Source of the DNA: UBA3941 sp035647175
GTDB taxonomy: Bacteria > Bacillota > Clostridia > Caldicoprobacterales > UBA3941
Direction of reading: 5' to 3'
Assembly (NCBI GenBank): GCA_035647175.1
Contig: DASRNX010000006.1
Coordinates: 1 to 6,812, forward strand
Length of the DNA stretch: 6,812 nucleotides
Under the pieces are notes generated by a model, which saw only the letters and a list, made by a program, of their open reading frames with translations, was not told where the DNA came from and ran no database searches. Below are positions 1-5,531 of this stretch, piece by piece (the stretch's first letter is position 1; the number at the start of each line of letters is the position of its first letter). A program made the position numbers and the translations under genes.

Positions 1-54
1 GGCGATCAGGCGGGATCCCTTGAGAATATCTTCTTGGAGCTGACGGGGCTATGA
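1..54 (+). CDS. ABC transporter ATP-binding protein, C-terminal end (partial)
   Basis: Frame 1 is open from the first base and ends at TGA (52-54), giving 17 residues, GDQAGSLENIFLELTGL. The pattern SLE-(N/D)-IFLELTG is the usual extreme C-terminus of ABC-2-type export ATPases. The rest of the gene, including the nucleotide-binding motifs, lies outside the window. The stop overlaps the ATG of the permease gene by ATGA, as expected for translationally coupled subunits of one transporter. The fragment is too short to identify a substrate. Confidence 0.8.
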   Translation, partial: GDQAGSLENIFLELTGL

Positions 55-1727
55 GTAGATTTATTGCACTTTTAAAAGCGAGTCTCAACGTCCATTTCGG
101 TATTTCTTCTCTGAAATACCGCTTTACTAAGGAAAAAAAGCGCCTGTGGGAGCCCATCGCCGTTCTCATCGCCATCGTGATAGGGGGCGGCAGCATTCTT
201 ACTATGTACAGCCTGTTGCTTCTGGCGGTCTTTATGGCGGGCCAAGCCCTGGGGCATCCCGAGATAGTCATTACCCTGTCCTTTGTGGCGTCGCAGCTGG
301 TTATACTGATCTTCGGTATCTTCTATATCATATCTGTTTTCTATTTTTCCAACGATATGGGCATACTGATCCCCATGCCCATAAGGCCCGGAAAGGTCTT
401 GGGCGTAAAGTTTATTACCATCTTGCTGAGCGAGTATTTAATAGCCCTTCCGATGCTTTTGCCCGCCTTTATCATATACGGTGCTGGTTCCTGGCAGGGC
501 ATACTATATTGGATTAAGGGATTAATCTTAGTCCTTACAGCCCCCATTTTGCCCCTGGTTATTGCAGCATTGTTTGTTGTCCTTTTGATGCGCTTTATAA
601 ATATTCGAAAGGGCAAGGATCTCATGGTGGTAATCGGCAGCCTCTTTGGGCTCATGGCGGGGCTGGGGATAAACTTTTTTACCCAAAATCTGCCCCAGGG
701 CAGCGAAGAAGAGTTTATAAAGCACATGATAGAGAGTAATACCGCTCTTATCGAATCCATCGGAAATAAATTTCCGCCCAGCATATGGGCTACCTTGGCC
801 CTAACCCTTCGGGGATGGCATGGATGGGCCTACTTTCTGCTCTTCGTGGGGCTTTCGTTTCTGTTGGTGATCCTCCTCTATTGGATAGGCAACCACTTCT
901 TCTACAGGGGTTACCTGACAGGTCAGGAGATTCGCCGAAAAAACAAAGCCATATCACAGCAGGATATGCAAAAGCGAATCAGCAGAGCATCCTCACCTTT
1001 TCTCGCCTTGCTTAAAAGGGAGTGGAGATTATTTATGCGTACCCCCATCTATATGATGAACGGTTTGGCGGGTATGATTATGTTCCCTATTTTTTTAATC
1101 ATGCCCTTTTTAACTAAATCCGATGAATTGACGGAGGCATTCGGCTATGCAAAGGATCCTGAATATGCCCTAATAGTCACCTTGGTTTTTCTTGGCATAA
1201 TGCTGTTTGCATCCAGCATTAATATGGTATCCTGTACATCCATCTCCAGAGAGGGTGCAACTTTTTGGATTTCGAAGGTTATACCCGTTGCGCCGAAGGA
1301 TCAGATCCTGGCCAAACTCGCCCATAGCAGCATCCTATCCCTAGTAGGCCTTATAATAATGGCTATACCCCTCTACGCATTCTTTAATATTTCCTTGATC
1401 CATTTGACGATCCTGATCATATTGGGGCTATTGGCCAACGGGCTTATCAATATATTGGGCCTCATGGTAGATCTACTGAGGCCAAAGCTCTCATGGAATG
1501 ACCCTCAGGAGGCCATAAAGCAAAACCTCAATGTGTTTTTTAGCTTATTGGCATCCCTTCTGATCATGGCCATCCTGGCAGTTGCCTCTATCGTCCTTAT
1601 AGTCGCCCAGGTCAACCAATTTTGGGTCTACGCAGTCTTGGCCCTTATCATTATAGTACTGTCGGTGCCTGCCCTATTTGGATTGTTTGCTCTGGCTAAA
1701 ACCCGCTATAAGAGTATAGAGATATAG
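51..1727 (+). CDS. ABC-2-type transporter permease, large 12-helix putative exporter subunit
   Basis: This is an integral membrane protein of 558 residues, the membrane half of an ABC exporter whose ATPase ends directly upstream. Hydrophobic segments fall near residues 35-62, 72-99, 120-144, 152-180, 190-210, 258-285, 333-354, 372-393, 426-445, 447-474, 495-520 and 523-549, so about 12 helices. A basic N-terminus precedes the first helix and a soluble loop lies near 285-330. Two polar stretches look like family signatures: SREGATFWISKVIPVAPKDQ (399-418) and RPKLSWNDPQEAIKQNLN (477-494). They resemble the putative ATP-binding-cassette permease family Pfam ABC_tran_2 (PF16949); this match is from memory. 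The ATG at 51 overlaps the upstream stop, and GGAG at 36-39 inside the upstream gene can serve as ribosome binding site. The substrate is unknown and nothing nearby suggests one. The reading frame is intact. Confidence 0.85.
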   Translation: MSRFIALLKASLNVHFGISSLKYRFTKEKKRLWEPIAVLIAIVIGGGSILTMYSLLLLAVFMAGQALGHPEIVITLSFVASQLVILIFGIFYIISVFYFSNDMGILIPMPIRPGKVLGVKFITILLSEYLIALPMLLPAFIIYGAGSWQGILYWIKGLILVLTAPILPLVIAALFVVLLMRFINIRKGKDLMVVIGSLFGLMAGLGINFFTQNLPQGSEEEFIKHMIESNTALIESIGNKFPPSIWATLALTLRGWHGWAYFLLFVGLSFLLVILLYWIGNHFFYRGYLTGQEIRRKNKAISQQDMQKRISRASSPFLALLKREWRLFMRTPIYMMNGLAGMIMFPIFLIMPFLTKSDELTEAFGYAKDPEYALIVTLVFLGIMLFASSINMVSCTSISREGATFWISKVIPVAPKDQILAKLAHSSILSLVGLIIMAIPLYAFFNISLIHLTILIILGLLANGLINILGLMVDLLRPKLSWNDPQEAIKQNLNVFFSLLASLLIMAILAVASIVLIVAQVNQFWVYAVLALIIIVLSVPALFGLFALAKTRYKSIEI

Positions 1728-1787
1728 ACCACTTTTAAAGGGATGGCTTTGAAGATATAGGTCTTTTAGTGGTAGGTCTTTTAAAAG
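1728..1787 (+). terminator. Possible weak terminator after the permease gene
   Basis: Immediately after the permease stop, ACCACT (1728-1733) can pair with AGTGGT (1768-1773). AAAG (1737-1740) can extend the stem with CTTT (1763-1766) across small bulges. The stem is followed by AGGTCTTTTAAAAG, which gives only a short T run. An alternative pairing is AGACC (1726-1730) with GGTCT (1775-1779), directly followed by TTT. The sequence TAGGTCTTTTA occurs twice (1758-1768 and 1773-1783). The stem is AT-rich and has a 22-nt loop, so the call is tentative. The remaining 1788-1923, up to the convergent recQ stop, shows no clear hairpin plus T-tract on either strand. Confidence 0.25.
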
Positions 1788-1923
1788 AAATGGGCCCTAG
1801 CTTTTTACAAATCAGTGATGAAAGCGGGGCTCAATGGTTCATTACATTTTTCATATACTATGGTGATGGATTTGCACAACACGTTGGGATATGAAACTTT
1901 TGCATGGTTTTGATATAAAACGA

Positions 1924-3402
1924 CTAGCTAAATATGTCCTTTAGGAGTTTATCCAAATCCCTGTCGCTGAGCTTGGATGCCCCCGCTCTATTGCATACGC
2001 TACAATTTGCACAGTTCTTGAATTTGACGCTTTCATCGAAGTATTCTAAAATAAAACGTCTTAGGCATTTCTTTCCCTCACAATATTCCTCTATCTCCAT
2101 CAATCTTCCCATCTCTATCTTCTTATGCCAGTCAATCTCCTCCTGGGTCAGATCGAATTCCCGGTTAAAAACGGGATACACGATACCGCCGTTTAACCTA
2201 GCAAAGTTGTATTCCATCAGCTTTCTCAAGGCGCTTTGTAGGGTATGCCTGTCTATCGACCTGCTCCTTAAGATGAGCTCTTGGGGGATGCCCTTTAAAT
2301 CCCTGGACTTTATCCGCTTGTATAGCCCCTCGACCAGCTTAACAGGGGGATAATTCCCCTCTATCATGAACCGATTTAGACTGTAATCGTTTTCCGAGTG
2401 CAGTAGAATACAGCTGGATGCCAAGCCGTCACGGCCGGCGCGCCCTGCCTCCTGGTAATAGTTTTCAAGGCTTTTGGGCATATTCCAATGTATGATATAT
2501 CTGACATCGCTTTTATTTATGCCCATACCGAAGGCATTGGTAGCCACCATGACCTTTATATCGTTCCTTAAAAAGGCTTCCTGGGCATCGTTTCTGGTAA
2601 ACCTATCCAAACCCCCATGGTACATTCCCGTGGCTATACCCCTCCCCCTCAATAAGAGGTGGATCTCCTCTACATTGGCTCGGGTGGCCGCATAGATAAT
2701 TCCGGGCCTATGCCTGTTTTTTTGGATATGCCTTAGGATATAGGTCCTTTTGTCCTCACATTTTTCTACCTTAAATTCCAAATTGGGCCTGTCAAAGCTC
2801 TCAATAAAAACATTGCAATCATCCTTCATACCCAGGAGGTCCGCGATATCGCTTTGTACCTTTCCAGTAGCCGTAGCAGTAAAGGCGGCCAATATGGGGT
2901 TACCTATATGCCCTATAAGATCCCTAATCTTTAGATACGCGGGGCGAAAATTATGTCCCCATTGGGATATACAATGGGCCTCGTCTACCGCCACAAAGGG
3001 AACATGAATCTCCTTTAATGCCACCAAAAAATCCTCGGAGTAAAACCTCTCGGGGGCAATGTAGACAATTTTGTATTTGCCCATCTTCATATCCTCGATG
3101 GTCTTTGTTACCTGCCTGTCCGACAATATGCTGCTGATATATGCGGCACTGATATTTAGCTCCGATAACTCGTCCACTTGATCCTTCATTAGGGATATTA
3201 GGGGCGAAATAACGATGGTGGTCCCGGGGAAAATAAGGGCGGGCAGCTGATAGCAGAGGGATTTCCCCCCGCCAGTAGGAAATATGGCGATTGTGTTACT
3301 GCCTTTTAAAATACTCTCGATGACATTTTTCTGGCCCGAAAGAAAGCTGTTATAACCGAAATACTTCTCTAGGGACCTCTCCATTACCCATATATAGCCC
3401 AT
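1924..3402 (-). CDS. recQ: RecQ-family ATP-dependent DNA helicase, short RecS-like form
   Basis: A 3'-5' superfamily 2 DNA helicase of 492 residues, expected to act in DNA repair and recombination. The visible motifs, in order, are the RecQ N-terminal region with Gln24 (motif 0), Walker A PTGGGKS (42-48), DEAH (140-143) with the RecQ aromatic-rich loop HCISQWGHNFRPAY (143-156), TATAT (175-179), GIIYAATR (234-241), a motif V region from 284, and QEAGRAGRDG (317-326). A winged-helix-like segment occupies about 350-410. It is followed by a zinc-binding cluster whose likely ligands are Cys446, Cys464, Cys467 and Cys470. There is no HRDC domain. Length and order (winged helix before the Cys cluster) resemble Bacillus RecS more than E. 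coli RecQ, which has the Cys cluster first and is longer. The first ATG is chosen because a strong Shine-Dalgarno precedes it; an in-frame ATG six codons later has none. It is convergent with the permease gene and codirectional with tilS. Confidence 0.95.
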   Translation of the reverse strand: MGYIWVMERSLEKYFGYNSFLSGQKNVIESILKGSNTIAIFPTGGGKSLCYQLPALIFPGTTIVISPLISLMKDQVDELSELNISAAYISSILSDRQVTKTIEDMKMGKYKIVYIAPERFYSEDFLVALKEIHVPFVAVDEAHCISQWGHNFRPAYLKIRDLIGHIGNPILAAFTATATGKVQSDIADLLGMKDDCNVFIESFDRPNLEFKVEKCEDKRTYILRHIQKNRHRPGIIYAATRANVEEIHLLLRGRGIATGMYHGGLDRFTRNDAQEAFLRNDIKVMVATNAFGMGINKSDVRYIIHWNMPKSLENYYQEAGRAGRDGLASSCILLHSENDYSLNRFMIEGNYPPVKLVEGLYKRIKSRDLKGIPQELILRSRSIDRHTLQSALRKLMEYNFARLNGGIVYPVFNREFDLTQEEIDWHKKIEMGRLMEIEEYCEGKKCLRRFILEYFDESVKFKNCANCSVCNRAGASKLSDRDLDKLLKDIFS

Positions 3403-3412
3403 AATATTCCCA

Positions 3413-3420
3413 CTCCTCCT
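3413..3420 (-). promoter_or_regulatory. Strong ribosome binding site of recQ
   Basis: On the minus strand AGGAGGAG lies 10 nt from the ATG at 3402-3400. It supports that ATG over the in-frame ATG at 3384-3382. Possible promoter elements just upstream are weak: TTGATT (3457-3452) with TAGACT (3434-3429) at 17-bp spacing, or an isolated TACAAT (3468-3463) without a good -35 box. Confidence 0.7.
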
Positions 3421-3495
3421 ATTCCCCTAGTCTATCCACATATTTGCAGAAAATCAAGGAAAATTGTATCAATCGACAAAATCAATTGGACTATA

Positions 3496-3576
3496 TATGT
3501 TACGAAAAAGACTTTTCAATGTAAAATCGGCAAAATTATCCGATTTTACGTTAAAATAATGTATTTTCGTAACATA
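3496..3576. repeat. Inverted repeat 1: long nested AT-rich hairpin
   Basis: The outer arms TATGTTACGAAAA (3496-3508) and TTTTCGTAACATA (3564-3576) are a perfect 13-bp inverted repeat. Inside, GTAAAATCGG (3521-3530) pairs perfectly with CCGATTTTAC (3540-3549) around the 9-nt loop 3531-3539. Three further pairs (one G-T) extend this inner stem outward, and TTTT (3513-3516) can pair with AAAA (3553-3556). The whole 81 bp can therefore fold into one nearly continuous hairpin or cruciform. No T-tract follows on either strand, so it does not look like a standard terminator. Confidence 0.85.
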
Positions 3577-3589
3577 CGAGTTAAGGATA

Positions 3590-3638
3590 ATGTTTTACGA
3601 CACCTATGTACCAATGTAGAATGTTTGTCGTAAAACAT
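3590..3638. repeat. Inverted repeat 2 with 13-bp perfect arms
   Basis: ATGTTTTACGACA (3590-3602) and TGTCGTAAAACAT (3626-3638) are perfectly complementary around a 23-nt loop. The arm sequence is a variant of the arms of inverted repeats 1 and 3; the shared core is TTTTACGA on the left and TCGTAAAA on the right. Confidence 0.85.
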
Positions 3639-3708
3639 ATAGTAGCCCTATATTTTACGATAGATATCCTAAACCGAGTAAGATTCAGGTATCGTAAAAC
3701 ATATAGTA
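3628..3708. repeat. 17-bp perfect direct repeat (two copies, 64 bp apart)
   Basis: TCGTAAAACATATAGTA occurs at 3628-3644 and 3692-3708. It covers the right arms of inverted repeats 2 and 3 and continues beyond the paired bases, so the identity is not explained by pairing alone. The right arm of inverted repeat 1 (from 3567) reads TCGTAACATACGAGT, a diverged form lacking two A residues, which suggests three copies of one unit. Confidence 0.85.
3649..3703. repeat. Inverted repeat 3, diverged copy of inverted repeat 2
   Basis: TTTTACGATA (3653-3662) pairs with TATCGTAAAA (3690-3699). One mismatch (3652/3700) and three more pairs (3649-3651 with 3701-3703) extend it, and the loop is 27 nt. The left arm starts 60 bp after that of inverted repeat 2 and the right arm lies 64 bp after it. 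The loops are unrelated by eye. This fits an old duplication in which the arms were kept and the loops drifted. Confidence 0.8.
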
Positions 3709-3714
3709 TCAAAA

Positions 3715-3753
3715 ATTATACTAAAATAGTCATATAGCAAAGATTATACTAAA
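3715..3753 (-). repeat. Paired 11-bp direct repeats carrying TATAAT on the minus strand
   Basis: ATTATACTAAA occurs at 3715-3725 and 3743-3753. CATATAG precedes both copies (3700-3706 and 3731-3737), so a unit of roughly 25-30 bp appears duplicated. Each copy reads TTTAGTATAAT on the minus strand, a perfect -10 hexamer in the direction of recQ, and a further TATAAT sits at 3762-3757. No good -35 hexamer was found at 16-18 bp from any of them, so promoter activity is only a possibility. Confidence 0.6.
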
Positions 3754-3793
3754 GCAATTATAATTCTGCTGGAAAAGCTATGGGCCGTGGGGA

Positions 3794-5188
3794 TTAATCC
3801 TCCTCTATTTCCATCCTTATAAGCCTCTTGGTATTATGGGTAACCTTGTAATCCTCGCTCATCTGATAGCCCGCAATCCATATGATATTGTTCCTGTCTA
3901 CCACCAAAGGTATGCTATCCCTTTTATGGCGGGGTACCTTTCTGTCGATAAAAAAGTCCTTCAGCTTTTTGGTACCTGACATGCCGAGGGGCCTAAACCG
4001 GTCCCCATCCCTGCGGTTTCTGATATACAGCCCGCCCTGAATACTGTCTGCATCAATATAGATACACCCATAATCCCCATTTAAAACCTTGAAATCTGTC
4101 ACTTCCTGAAGGGTAATTGCCATGCCCAGCTGGGGTATATGGGTCCTCCCCGGATTCTTCAGCTCATACTCAAAGTCCGGGACCGGTAAATCCTCTTCCC
4201 TTACCCCATGGTTCCTGTAGAGCACGAGATCATTGTAATCTACACGAGCCTTAAAGTTGTCCGGAAGGTCCAAGGAAGATCCCACTTCCGAACCTTCGGC
4301 GAGATCCATGATTCCGTCTATATGTATATGATGGATATCCACCAGGTTTTTCTTCATACGCAAAAGCCCGTCCCGCAAGAGCCTTCTCTTAATCGCTTTT
4401 GGGTATTTTCTAAACCCCCCAAGGCTATAGCGGACCTCTGTTCCATGGAATTTGGCGACTCTGCTAAAGGCATCCTCGGAATAGCTCCTTAAAAACTCTT
4501 CGTCATCCCTTAGGATATCCCCCATCCTGGTTAAGCCGGCAGAAAAATTGGGGTTAAAGTGCTCCTCTATCATGGGTATTACCATATGCCTGACCCTGTT
4601 TCTGGTGTAGATTGTTTCCTCATTGGTATGATCGTGTCTAAACCCAAGGCCTTCCCTATGGCAATAATCCTCAATCTCCTGCCTTGAAACCCCGAGAAGG
4701 GGTCTTATAATTATTCCATCTCTGACGGGATCCATACCCGATAGCCCTGCAAGACCCGACCCTCGTATGATGTTATAGAGGATGGTTTCAACCTGATCAT
4801 CCCTGTGATGGCCCAGGGCAATCCTTTGGGCTCCTACCCTTTGCCTTACCTCCCGGTAGAATTCATGCCTGACCCTTCGCCCGGCCTGCTCTTCCGATAC
4901 GCCCCATTCCTTTACCAGATCCGGTACGGAGGCCTCCTTTAGAAAAAAATCAAGCCCCCATTCCGTTGCCATGGCTTCAACGAAGAGGGCATCTTCTCTG
5001 GCCGCCTCGCCTCTAATACCGTGATCTACATGGGCCACATACAGGTTCATGGGGATAAATTCTCGCATCCTCCACAGAAGATGGATAAGGGCCACGGAGT
5101 CTGCACCGCCGGATACCCCCACCACTACCCTGTCGCCGGGCTCCAGCATATCGTACTCTTGGATATAATCTAAGACTTTGTTTAACAT
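3794..5188 (-). CDS. tilS: tRNA(Ile)-lysidine synthetase TilS
   Basis: A cytosolic tRNA-modifying enzyme that uses ATP and lysine to convert C34 of the CAU anticodon of tRNA-Ile to lysidine, so that the tRNA reads AUA and is charged with isoleucine. At 464 residues it has the full-length architecture. The PP-loop is SGGADS (26-31), followed by HVDHGIRG (53-60), LGHHRDDQVETIL (125-137), RPLLGVSRQEIEDY (162-175) and RNRVRHMVIP (196-205). The C-terminal TilS domain (about 387-460) has RNRRDGDRFRPLG, KLKDFFIDRKVPR and the final IAGYQMSEDYKVT. The ATG start is supported by GGAG (5200-5197) 8 nt upstream. The gene follows spoIIE on the same strand, a common Firmicute arrangement. The usual next genes hpt and ftsH are absent here. 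AUA is used often in the genes of this window, so the enzyme should be essential. Confidence 0.96.
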   Translation of the reverse strand: MLNKVLDYIQEYDMLEPGDRVVVGVSGGADSVALIHLLWRMREFIPMNLYVAHVDHGIRGEAAREDALFVEAMATEWGLDFFLKEASVPDLVKEWGVSEEQAGRRVRHEFYREVRQRVGAQRIALGHHRDDQVETILYNIIRGSGLAGLSGMDPVRDGIIIRPLLGVSRQEIEDYCHREGLGFRHDHTNEETIYTRNRVRHMVIPMIEEHFNPNFSAGLTRMGDILRDDEEFLRSYSEDAFSRVAKFHGTEVRYSLGGFRKYPKAIKRRLLRDGLLRMKKNLVDIHHIHIDGIMDLAEGSEVGSSLDLPDNFKARVDYNDLVLYRNHGVREEDLPVPDFEYELKNPGRTHIPQLGMAITLQEVTDFKVLNGDYGCIYIDADSIQGGLYIRNRRDGDRFRPLGMSGTKKLKDFFIDRKVPRHKRDSIPLVVDRNNIIWIAGYQMSEDYKVTHNTKRLIRMEIEED

Positions 5189-5216
5189 TCTTTCAGCTCC
5201 AAATTTGGCTTACCTT

Positions 5217-5245
5217 ATTTTATTATCTTTCCGCTATTATTTCAA
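5217..5245 (-). promoter_or_regulatory. Candidate sigma-A-type promoter of tilS
   Basis: On the minus strand TTGAAA (5245-5240) and TAAAAT (5222-5217) are separated by exactly 17 bp, with AT-rich surroundings. This places a start site near 5210, about 20 nt before the tilS ATG and just ahead of its ribosome binding site. It would let tilS be expressed independently of sporulation-controlled spoIIE. Chance matches are frequent in AT-rich DNA. Confidence 0.45.
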
Positions 5246-5318
5246 GGGTAATAATTAAATAGCCGCTCCCCACTAAACGCATAATGGCTATTGATCGTTC
5301 CTTCCAACATCGATTCGG

Positions 5319-5444
5319 AGAAAACTAAGGCTTATTCCATTTGAAAAGCCTATCGCTTCCAATCCGGCCTCCTGCCGGAGGAAGCGGCCTAAGGCGTCCT
5401 GCCTTATGCTACGGCTTTTCTGCATTCCATAAGCCAAGTTTTCT
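5319..5444. repeat. Multibranched inverted-repeat element enclosing twin hairpins
   Basis: The outer stem is built of three helices: AGAAAACT (5319-5326) with AGTTTTCT (5437-5444), GGCTTAT (5329-5335) with ATAAGCC (5429-5435), and GAAAAGCC (5343-5350) with GGCTTTTC (5413-5420). It encloses two hairpins. Hairpin A pairs CGCTTCC (5354-5360) with GGAAGCG (5380-5386) and CCGGC (5364-5368) with GCCGG (5374-5378). Hairpin B pairs TAAGGC (5390-5395) with GCCTTA (5401-5406) and GC (5387-5388) with GC (5408-5409). The result is a three-way junction on either strand. It is more GC-rich than its surroundings. It could be a structured RNA in the spoIIE 3' untranslated region or a small non-autonomous mobile repeat. 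No target-site duplication was recognised, and I could not assign it to a known RNA family. Confidence 0.75.
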
Positions 5445-5531
5445 TAGCCAAATCAATGTAAGTCATCCACTCTTCAATAGCTCATTATGCTTCTTGTTAC
5501 GCATGCTGTATCGGTAGGACAAAATTTAGCG

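Larger units (their letters stand above)
3403..3793. other. tilS–recQ intergenic region (391 bp) filled with inverted and direct repeats
   Basis: The gap is clearly more AT-rich than the flanking genes and contains no credible gene. From the recQ side it holds the recQ ribosome binding site and a possible weak promoter (to about 3470). Next come three successive inverted repeats (3496-3576, 3590-3638, 3649-3703), then two copies of ATTATACTAAA (3715-3725 and 3743-3753), and the small palindrome AATTATAATT (3756-3765). The last 30 bases before the tilS stop show nothing notable, and no standard GC-rich terminator for tilS is seen. The listed repeats are described in their own entries. Confidence 0.8.
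5189..5531. other. spoIIE–tilS intergenic region (343 bp)
   Basis: No credible gene is present; the yabS/yabT-type genes found between spoIIE and tilS in Bacillus subtilis are not here, and no tRNA is seen. From the tilS side it holds the ribosome binding site, the candidate promoter 5217-5245, and a modest hairpin AATAGCC (5258-5264) with GGCTATT (5286-5292). On the minus strand that hairpin is followed by an AT-rich tail, so it might weakly end spoIIE transcription. The large structured element 5319-5444 comes next. The last stretch, 5445-5531, next to the spoIIE stop, shows nothing recognisable. Confidence 0.7.

Noticed and set aside
341..784. Minus-strand open frame of 147 codons opposite the permease gene
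   Set aside because: It is the antisense of a hydrophobic membrane-protein gene with clear family motifs and coupling to the upstream ATPase; the antisense product shows no motif.
1934..2353. Plus-strand open frame of 139 codons opposite recQ
   Set aside because: It is Ser/Leu-rich antisense translation of the conserved helicase C-terminal region, with no plausible protein features.
3403..3500. LexA (SOS) box upstream of recQ
   Set aside because: No GAAC-N4-GTTC-like palindrome was found in the region just upstream of recQ.
3496..3753. CRISPR-like array in the tilS–recQ gap
   Set aside because: The repeats are few, short, mainly inverted, unequally spaced and not identical, and no cas gene is present. 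They read as palindromes, not as direct repeats with spacers.
3766..3796. Rho-independent terminator directly after tilS
   Set aside because: The only symmetrical sequence at the stop is the loopless palindrome GGATTAATCC, and no stem with a following T-tract is present.
5319..5444. tRNA or tRNA-like gene suggested by the cloverleaf-like fold
   Set aside because: The fold has two inner hairpins instead of three. No T-loop, anticodon arm or 7-bp acceptor of the right spacing could be placed.
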